From: Candidatus Caenarcanales bacterium
GTDB taxonomy: Bacteria; Cyanobacteriota; Vampirovibrionia; LMEP-6097
Assembly (NCBI GenBank): GCA_013216135.1
Contig: JABSOS010000001.1
Location: 1-64,000, forward strand
DNA: 64,000 nt
Reading direction: 5' to 3'
Part shown: positions 61,701-64,000 of the stretch, piece after piece
Layout: each line of letters begins with the position of its first letter
Numbering within the stretch: position 1 is the stretch's first letter
The notes under the pieces: generated by a model
What the model was told of the DNA's origin: nothing
Databases searched by the model: none
What the model saw: the letters and a program-made list of their open reading frames with translations, nothing else
Program-made: the position numbers and the translations under genes

Positions 61701-62131
61701 TAGATTACACGGTTAGAACCAGGTAAACTATGTAATTTAAAAGTATCTTCTAGGGCAATATTTAAATCAGATAAAACTAGATCTTCACCATCGGCTACAG
61801 CTGTATATTCATGGGTGTGTTCATGGTTAATAGGGTCTATAGATTCTTTTACAAAAACATGACCTTCTTTATCCAACCACATGGAAGGATCATCTCTTAA
61901 TATTTCACAAAATCTCTCTTCACTATACCTAAAATGCTTAGCCAATTCTAAAATTTTAGAATGGTCTAAAAGCCCCAAAGCTTCCTTACCTTTGCATGGG
62001 TGGTCAAGATGAATTTCTGGATACTCTGTATGCAACTTATTTACAGGATTAGCATTAACCGTTATTGCATCTGCTTTTAGGCTTGGAAAACTTAAAATTA
62101 CTACTAAAAGTAAGAGTAAGATTTTCTTCAT
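55703..62131 (-). CDS. giant secreted metzincin protease/adhesin with Ig-like and lectin-like repeats
   Basis: About 2140 residues from the ATG at 62131 (MKKILL; an upstream ATG at 62143 would add four). Signal peptide to about residue 25. A metzincin protease domain has HEAGHNLGLSHD near 282 (zinc ligands plus Gly turn) and APIMG (Met-turn) near 310. Then a PPC-like beta domain (about 360-480), six Ig/VCBS-type units of about 94 residues (about 485-1055), a cadherin-like stretch, and near 1520-2140 four H-type-lectin-like segments (DPVVI...VVRVRN...DGxH...VIEKG). It is probably secreted, a matrix-acting protease and adhesin. The DNA for units 3 and 6 is nearly identical (offset 843 bp). Confidence 0.85.
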   Translation of the reverse strand: MKKILLLLLVVILSFPSLKADAITVNANPVNKLHTEYPEIHLDHPCKGKEALGLLDHSKILELAKHFRYSEERFCEILRDDPSMWLDKEGHVFVKESIDPINHEHTHEYTAVADGEDLVLSDLNIALEDTFKLHSLPGSNRVIYLDFDGYIIPETSAWARNGEAIDAPAFDKNGDPNSFSNGELRDIQKIWQIVAEDFAAFDVDVTTEDPGYEAINRENTLDEVYGTTVLISPISSYFGNYGGLAYLGVFDRTGTWGDRYKPALVFPEKLAKRVKYIAEACSHEAGHNLGLSHDGGNPGGTYYRGHGSWAPIMGNSYYKNITHWSKGEYSSANNTQDDYQLMASNGLFERADDHANDFNSATDLLINDLGSVADKGVISSPTDIDIFKFTTGGGLVELDFLNVDLYPNLDIELSLYDAAEQLIQTFNPNSLSASISANLDPGLYYVAVDGVGTGDPNTGYSDYSSLGFYEISGTIPAESFVNQAPVAVDDQKVIYVNPDAENVIGIIAPLENDSDPNGDSFEILSVTDPSGQAKEITFEPRYIYYHVDIGFYGNTQLKYKTIDSRGLESNEATINVEIRPLFNPPIAVDDTVNVLTAQSITIEPLANDSDPDGDEFTITNYEYFGLNSLVLNPDNKTFTYASLVPGTDVFTYTVTDTTGRSATAEVQINITAANQVPQANNDTFSINVSSSPEDFTLLEPLFNDFDDDGDDLTIISYEYFGLNGLTLNPDNKTFNYVSLLPGTDVFTYTISDGKGGTATAEASIEIAALPNASPVAVDDNYNPVIGQPTVLRPLDNDFDPDGDDLIIQEFFYSGFNEVSLSEDKKTLNFTAFSSNIDVVNYIVSDGKGGTDFGTINLLPIAVNNNPIAVADTVTVSTGEIATIEPLINDSDPDGDDLTITSYEYFGLNNLVLNPDNKTFTYSSLIAGNDILTYTVSDGKGGTATAEVSISITVANQVPQANDDTFSINVSSSPEDFTLLEPLFNDFDDDGDDLTITSYEYFGLNSLNLNPDNKTFTYSSLIAGNDIFTYTVSDGKGGTAIAEVSISIQQASSNPTVRLDDRSPNVPEGSPVGTLIGTFIIEDADLPNDTHTITLEEMPSDLGPDGTPISTYFKIENSQLLVAKTLPRLSEVRGSIYLRYEVEDSSGNTASSFAFVYLIDDDQDDEFDINEASSFFNVDIDKDLISSGNIRSVSELYAYTQEGKDLNTIPEAISFENLVTNLSSKKDLSIFKIVSKKNAEDPGSPAYENFDFEIVTRMSNALLSELKDIVFYDLNPQYNFEVNSVGYTYNSLVKYSTGESPSVSSVSSVSRAFSSVRFTGEPTYINQTASEIEIDFPYEDKIRLNNSETADIAKGRFKIKFDRATLKDEFTRAYVERGGSQGSPQDILLLDGNYIEENNQVGDFISRLYAPEDKDIFDQIVFELVPSENSSKFLIDGNLLLANTSFDFEEYVGAETSETITVKATDSVGNEYLKDLSIQILDLDDQPEFEPITIGETGSLEVPFLGSSKAAKNIKTVYFKDSYENPVVILNHNSNSDSDPAIAVVRNLRENAFDLELQEWLYQDGVRSYNGSNPAVIEYMVFEAGEYELDDGTKIEAGFVNATKDFSTHNFNTSFTIVPTMFTQVVADDNSEKSVVERLRDDNSNTSFSVLIEAEEKQSLSSQSNQIGYVAIEDSNSNFFNLANLQLKHVPQKVAITENEVFISRMQSYFGPDTANLRAYRLNQSSIDVFVQEEQSRDSEMRHTFEFVTYTKLPRNHVIKIQSDTSNQTYLSSEAATTNIAVQLANNFSVYLVDPLKDFITNNFNLTMLSGNEFASVTPDKKIELNAISLKDSNLTGDLISYEIEDIASASKSEAKLSIGTQAENLDDIAEIASIQLKQNSKDTWTTVNLSKTFVDPVVIISPVTFRGRDPSVVRVRNINSNSFEFQVDEWDYKDGRHTRETVNYLVIEKGIHELNDGTVFEAGDLTVSHEAHTQVLNYPNYNLAINADPIILSQVSSVNEESAVTTRICNITDKSFKILLSEQEANDGIHAAEKVGYLAIYKNPLWFVEDSNTRFGNTGVIVNHNLFDINYNALNSVPKCFAQIQSYSGVDTSALRFKSTTQTSLTLFVEEEKSSDSEIEHILEDVGFYCSSEDGLIQGDTF
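58970..60700. repeat. Ig-repeat DNA with an 843-bp recent duplication
   Basis: Six coding units of about 280 bp each carry patterns of the kind NDSDPDGDxxTITSYEYFGLN...NPDNKTFTY. The segments near 59140-59285 and 59983-60127 are almost identical at DNA level (common block starting GTTAAGTCATCACCGTCATC at 59151 and 59994, offset 843 bp = three units). The other units are more diverged. This suggests a recent three-unit duplication or recombination in the surface protein gene. Confidence 0.78.
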
Positions 62132-62241
62132 TGAAACATACACAGTGAAGATAATACACCAGTTTTATTAATATAAGCTTATTGAAATATTAAATCTGTT
62201 TAACATTTGTAAATACCAAACAAAAAAATATAAACTAGAAC

Positions 62242-63546
62242 TTACTTACTTAAATCAAGCATAGATCCATAAAAAGGATAAACCACCAATTTATCTACTG
62301 GAGAAGGAAACATAAATTTATACTCTAGATCACCATCAAAAATAACTTTTTTATTTTTAAACATTGCAGAGAGACTAGTCATATCCTGAGAATATCCCAC
62401 TCCCCATAGTGAAAAGAAGTTTTTCTTTTCTGGGTAAACTAAAATCTTAGTAGTATCAGTAACTTGAAAGCCACTAACTTCAATAAACTTATTCAAATTA
62501 TCTCTAGAATTAAAAATCAAAATAGAATTGGCTGAATTTTCATTAGAGTATTCTTCCCAATTAAAGTCAGTAAGTTTCTGATAATTTTCCAAAGGAAAAT
62601 CTTGTTTTTCTTTTTTCCCTCTAAGAAAATCCCAAAGTGCCTTAAAAACTAATCCAGAATTCTTTTTTAATCCATGAATAAAAAAGTAAAAAGCTCCTAA
62701 AAAGAACTTTAAAAATACGAAAGGCAATCTTAGTGGTTTAAACTTAGCGTAAGTATAAAGTAAGTTACGAATATTATAGTAACGAATCCAAGTCGGTTGT
62801 TTTTGGTTCATAGACTCATGGAAAGTTATAGACTTTGGATTACAGATGATTTGGTAACCTTTTTTAATCGCTCTTAAGCACCAATCAACATCATCAAAAT
62901 GAATAAAATACTCTTCCCAGAAACCTATATCTTCAAGTGCTGACCTTCTTTTCAAAAGAGAACAAGCTGGACAGTAATCCAAAACCCTCTCCGATTTATC
63001 AAGAATAGTTTGATACTTATCACCAGTATTCTGCATAACAATTCTGCCCTTAGACCAATCCATCATCGCCCCAATCTCACTCACATACTCAGGGTTATCC
63101 AATTGAAGAATCATAGACCCAACAGCAGCAGCTTTGGGATTAGCTTTCATAGATTCTAGAAGATAGTTAAGAGCATCAACATGAACTACAGCATCATTAT
63201 CTACAAGCCAAATATATTCATTATTATGGTACTCCATAGCAAATTTCATACCAGTATTAAAACCACCAGAACCACCTAAGTTGGCTCCTGTCTGGATTAG
63301 AGTAATTGTTTCACCGAACTCATCTCTAAGTTTCTCTTCAGTACCATCATTAGAAGCATTATCGACAACAATAATATCTAAAAAATCTTTATCATAATTA
63401 ATATGCTGAAAAGAAATTAAAAGATCACGCACATAGTTATATTTATTAAAAGTAACTATAACTACTGAAACCCTGTCAGTATGAGTAAAGGTTTTATTCT
63501 CTTCTCTATAAAGAAAAGCTAGTTCAGAATTGTTAGTGGTTTGCAT
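62242..63546 (-). CDS. family 2 glycosyltransferase
   Basis: 434 residues. GT-A fold: VSVVIVTFNKYNYVRDLL (about 27-44), VVDNASNDGTEE near 67, NLGGSGGFNTGM near 97 (typical of rhamnosyl/galactofuranosyl transferases), WLVDNDAVVH (DxD) near 118, HFDDVDWCLRAIKKGY near 220. A C-terminal membrane-facing segment (about 270-300) and a distinct tail of about 110 residues (LIFNSRDNLNKFIEV) follow. Probably adds a sugar to a lipid-linked or surface glycan. Its start overlaps the upstream glycosyltransferase gene by 14 bp. Confidence 0.85.
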   Translation of the reverse strand: MQTTNNSELAFLYREENKTFTHTDRVSVVIVTFNKYNYVRDLLISFQHINYDKDFLDIIVVDNASNDGTEEKLRDEFGETITLIQTGANLGGSGGFNTGMKFAMEYHNNEYIWLVDNDAVVHVDALNYLLESMKANPKAAAVGSMILQLDNPEYVSEIGAMMDWSKGRIVMQNTGDKYQTILDKSERVLDYCPACSLLKRRSALEDIGFWEEYFIHFDDVDWCLRAIKKGYQIICNPKSITFHESMNQKQPTWIRYYNIRNLLYTYAKFKPLRLPFVFLKFFLGAFYFFIHGLKKNSGLVFKALWDFLRGKKEKQDFPLENYQKLTDFNWEEYSNENSANSILIFNSRDNLNKFIEVSGFQVTDTTKILVYPEKKNFFSLWGVGYSQDMTSLSAMFKNKKVIFDGDLEYKFMFPSPVDKLVVYPFYGSMLDLSK

Positions 63547-64000
63547 AGTCTTTACAAGCCTTTACGATAGTCTCTAAATATTCTTTTTTCTTCTTATACT
63601 TCAATGAATCTAAAAGCCATTTAGCAAGCTTAGTAACTAAAATCAATGGAAAGAAAGCACCTGAAGCTCTTTTATAAAAAGTAAGTGAGTTTCTATAAGC
63701 ATAATACTTCTTCCAAATCTGCTTATCATAATCATCTATAAAAGTATTAGAGTCATGATAAAAAACTAAATCAGAGTAATAAAGGTTCTTATAACCTAAC
63801 TTAGAAAGCTCTAAAGTATATAACCAGTCATCACAGTAAATAAAGAATTCTTTACGTGGATAACCTAAACCATTTTCAATCACCTTACGCTTGACAAAGC
63901 AGCCTACAAAAGAAGAATAATCTACGGGGACAGCATTTGCGTATCTTAACTGTGCGTAACTAAGGTAAGGACCAGAATTAGAAAGAAAATATCTCATTAA
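63533..64000 (-). CDS. family 2 glycosyltransferase, partial at window edge
   Basis: Open from the window end, at least 155 residues of the C-terminal half; the first visible ATG at 63997 is internal, because no stop precedes it in frame within the window and the catalytic start of a GT2 is missing. Visible are VDYSSFVGCFVKRKVIENGLGYPRKEFFIYCDDWLYTLELSKLGYKNLYY, the DDxxYxxRL-like segment that ends the GT-A fold in galactofuranosyl- and rhamnosyl-transferases, and a C-terminal amphipathic region. It precedes the GT2 gene at 62242 (14-bp overlap), so both belong to a glycan operon. Confidence 0.8.
   Translation of the reverse strand, partial: LMRYFLSNSGPYLSYAQLRYANAVPVDYSSFVGCFVKRKVIENGLGYPRKEFFIYCDDWLYTLELSKLGYKNLYYSDLVFYHDSNTFIDDYDKQIWKKYYAYRNSLTFYKRASGAFFPLILVTKLAKWLLDSLKYKKKKEYLETIVKACKDYANH

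Noticed and set aside
63533-63997. Reading the right-edge protein as complete from the ATG at 63997
   Set aside because: The frame stays open to the window end and the N-terminal catalytic half of a GT2 is missing, so it is partial.
1-64000. tRNA or rRNA genes
   Set aside because: No intergenic segment is long enough or has the conserved arms; nothing recognisable was seen.

Overview
The window is AT-rich, compact bacterial chromosome with no rRNA or tRNA gene that I can see. It encodes a flagellated, apparently diderm organism (AsmA-like protein, OmpA/MotB domain, many exported proteins). Few genes have a clear Shine-Dalgarno sequence, photosynthesis genes are absent, and a flagellin, FliS, MotB, LCP protein and FMN-binding glutamate synthase-like protein occur together. 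This would fit a non-photosynthetic relative of Cyanobacteria (Vampirovibrionia/Melainabacteria type), but that assignment is inference and other deep AT-rich lineages remain possible.

Layout. 0-5 kb: small exported or membrane proteins, a ClpP-like periplasmic protein, a beta-propeller-like exported protein and the heme chaperone hemW. 5-14 kb: a long hairpin (4979-5118) in front of a large AsmA-like protein, tyrS, and two exported TPR proteins. 14-20 kb: an MDR dehydrogenase that has lost its catalytic-zinc ligands, a LysR regulator, a tandem flavin-reductase protein and two unrecognised cytoplasmic proteins. 20-25 kb: surface polysaccharide genes (processive GT2, LCP transferase, a possible lipoprotein, Gfo/Idh/MocA oxidoreductase) and a ComEA-like protein. 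25-30 kb: fliS (sigma-28 promoter), motB and two unrecognised paralogues locked to motB, each with an apparently inactive AAA+-like domain. 30-41 kb: double-hotdog dehydratase, MoxR ATPase, ruvB and partner, the flagellin gene (strong sigma-28 promoter but an AUA start codon), RDD membrane protein, rsmA, glutaredoxin and glutamate synthase-like protein. 41-45.4 kb: a decayed accessory island with an AAA/DUF4143 ATPase and a hipBA toxin-antitoxin pair, in which hipB is split by an IS630-family element and hipA carries several lesions. 45-64 kb: DUF58 protein, four sulfotransferase-like proteins, an FrpC-like calcium-binding protein split by a frameshift, a GT-C-like membrane protein, two tandem paralogues (one dead), a 2146-residue metzincin/Ig-repeat/lectin-like surface protein and two GT2 glycosyltransferases, the last cut by the window edge.

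Functional picture. The flagellar genes are scattered, and two of them share a recognisable FliA-type promoter, so a sigma-28 regulon is supported. The candidates for undescribed biology are the pair of large proteins behind motB, the AUA-initiated flagellin, and the sulfotransferase-rich surface region. Convergent genes are packed so tightly that in five places their stop codons interlock within 4 bp. With pseudogenes and the IS element annotated, no gene-free stretch exceeds about 300 bp.
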